Below the pieces are notes generated by a model. It saw only the letters and a program-made list of their open reading frames with translations. It was not told the DNA's origin and searched no databases. The position numbers and the translations under genes are program-made. Of a stretch of DNA of 64,000 nucleotides, positions 62,916 to 64,000 are shown one piece after another; the first letter of the stretch is position 1, and every line of letters starts with the position of its first letter. The stretch covers positions 2,147,501 through 2,211,500 of the forward strand of contig CATNEN010000034.1 of NCBI GenBank assembly GCA_950097015.1, in the 5' to 3' direction. Origin of the DNA: Macrostomum hystrix (taxonomy: Eukaryota > Platyhelminthes > Macrostomidae).

Positions 62916-63729
62916 AGTGCACATGGACCACGCGCACGTGCCTGGTGTCGGCTATCTGTTGATCGTCGTGGACGCGTTTTCTGGCTGGCCGGAGGCGGTT
63001 CGAGTACCAGACCGGAGCGCCCAGACAACTTTGCGCACTCTGCGGGCCATCTTCTCCAGGCTGGGTGTCCCGTGCACGCTGGTCTCGGACAACGCGGCCG
63101 AATTCTGTGACGGCGAGCTGCGCGACTGGCTGCGGAGAATCGGCTGCTCGCAGATACACTCGCCACCGTACCACCCGGAGTCCAACGGCCTAGCAGAGCG
63201 GATGGTCCAGACTGTCAAACGGGGTCTGGTGGCATTTCCGGTGCATCGCGGATCTTTTGATGCGTATCTGGCCAAGTTGCTGTTGAACTACAGGGCGACT
63301 CCGAGGAGCGACGGCCGAGGCAGTCCGTCAGCGCTGATGGGCAGACAACTGAGGAGCCCACTGACCCTGACGTTCAGTGTCGATGCGCCTGTCATCTACC
63401 AGGCTCGTGCCGGCAGCCCTACGGAGTCTGCGCGTTTCGTGGTACAGGCTGGGCACAACACCGCCGTGGTCACCCGAGAGGATGGTCGGCCGGTGCTCGC
63501 TCATCGGGATCAGATCCGCCCACTACCTGACGGCAATGAGCAACCAGCTGGTCACTTGCCTGGGAGGGACGACGGAGAAAAAGATTCCGCCTCTGAGGTG
63601 GCTTCACTCCCGGGTTCTGAGGTGCAGGACGGTCCAGCTGGCAGCTTTCAGACAAATGCAACTCCGGTGCCCAGACGAAGTGAGCGCAGCAACAAGGGTG
63701 TTCCACCCGATCGTCTGGTCCTCCGTTGA
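62916..63729 (+). pseudogene. Gypsy integrase, 5'-truncated
   Basis: The frame opens in the middle of the catalytic core: HMDHAHVPGVGYLLIVVDAF (first Asp), SGWPEAVRV, VSDNAAEFCDGELRDWL (second Asp) and YHPESNGLAERMVQTVKRGL (Glu). The N-terminal HHCC zinc domain is missing with the deleted segment. The C-terminal part continues to a stop at 63727-63729, next to the polypurine tract. The frame differs from gag-pol part 1, so no full polyprotein can be made from this copy. Confidence 0.9.
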
Positions 63730-63737
63730 CGGGGAGA

Positions 63738-63995
63738 TGTGGCGCCGTCGGTCTATCGCGGCCAGGCGCATGGATAGCCTGAGCGTGGGCGGGCGCGGGG
63801 CCGCCAATGTCCTTTAACTCTTCGCTAACTTATTAATGTACATGCCTAGGGCGTGGCACGTTGCCACCGCTCAATAATATCGCACGTTGTACTTGTGTTT
63901 CGCGTTCTATATAAGTGATGTGACTGATGCACAAATATAATTATCTTGTTCGCTCTAAACTAACAAACATATGAGTCTCTCTAAACGACACGACA
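63738..63995 (+). repeat. 3' LTR (258 bp)
   Basis: It reads the same as the 5' LTR at all bases compared by eye and is followed by GTGCT at 63996-64000, the end of the window. Confidence 0.95.
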
Positions 63996-64000
63996 GTGCT
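63996..64000. repeat. Right 5-bp target duplication (GTGCT)
   Basis: The last five bases of the window repeat 60364-60368. Confidence 0.9.

Larger units (their letters stand above)
60369..63995 (+). mobile_element. Gypsy-type LTR retrotransposon with internal deletion
   Basis: LTRs at 60369-60626 and 63738-63995 flank gag, protease, reverse transcriptase, part of RNase H and part of integrase in the order typical of Gypsy (Ty3) elements. A polypurine stretch (GGGGAGA, 63731-63737) precedes the 3' LTR. The target duplication is 5 bp. About 1 kb is missing between RNase H and integrase, so the copy is not autonomous. Inserted into a LINE fragment. Confidence 0.93.

Overview
This is nuclear DNA from an invertebrate animal, probably a lophotrochozoan. 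The host genes have short GT-AG introns and match animal families (DENND6, TRP channel, Cys-loop receptor, DYRK2-type kinase, sushi-domain protein, cobalamin-dependent methionine synthase). No ribosomal RNA, convincing tRNA gene, CRISPR array or bacterial operon was seen. Coding exons are GC-richer than the AT-rich spacers, and most introns and spacers carry a different tandem minisatellite. The species cannot be fixed from the sequence.

Layout: 8-898 (-) is the 5' part of a DENND6 gene, cut by the window edge. 3538-19636 (-) is a TRP-type channel gene split in its last transmembrane helix by a 14,244-bp DNA transposon (3826-18069). The transposon has a perfect 6-bp target duplication and very long inverted repeats, each carrying a 111-bp minisatellite. 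It holds two convergent genes: an unrecognised protein with a charged repeat tail (+), and a spliced gene (-) that appears to fuse an RNase H-like (DDE-type) transposase to a C-terminal ubiquitin-specific-protease-like domain. 22566-25850 (-) is a Cys-loop receptor gene with a very short M3-M4 loop. 28020-30115 holds a 28-bp minisatellite and a hAT-like non-autonomous transposon. 32612-36216 (+) is a class II DYRK kinase gene in five recognised exons. 40294-44954 (+) is a secreted sushi-domain protein in eight exons. 47797-58188 (-) is a complete methionine synthase gene in 12 exons (1,274 aa). 59431-64000 is a transposon nest: two palindromic MITEs, a LINE fragment and a Gypsy-type LTR retrotransposon whose target duplication ends at the last base of the window.

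The most notable item is the 14.2-kb transposon. Its inverted repeats contain arrays that differ in copy number (about 22 versus 14 units). Its two genes both read inward from those repeats, and its main protein combines recognisable D, D and E candidates with Cys, His and Asp boxes of a USP-like peptidase. Excising the element with one copy of the target duplication would leave the channel reading frame continuous at that point, so the insertion looks recent and possibly polymorphic. I do not recognise a described superfamily with this exact set of features, but no database search was possible.

Several dispersed families recur: two tRNA-derived SINE families, a palindromic CAAGGACC...GGTCCTTG MITE family (also inside the giant transposon's inverted repeats), and two further unclassified repeats. 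Exon boundaries were read by eye from splice signals, reading phase and family conservation.
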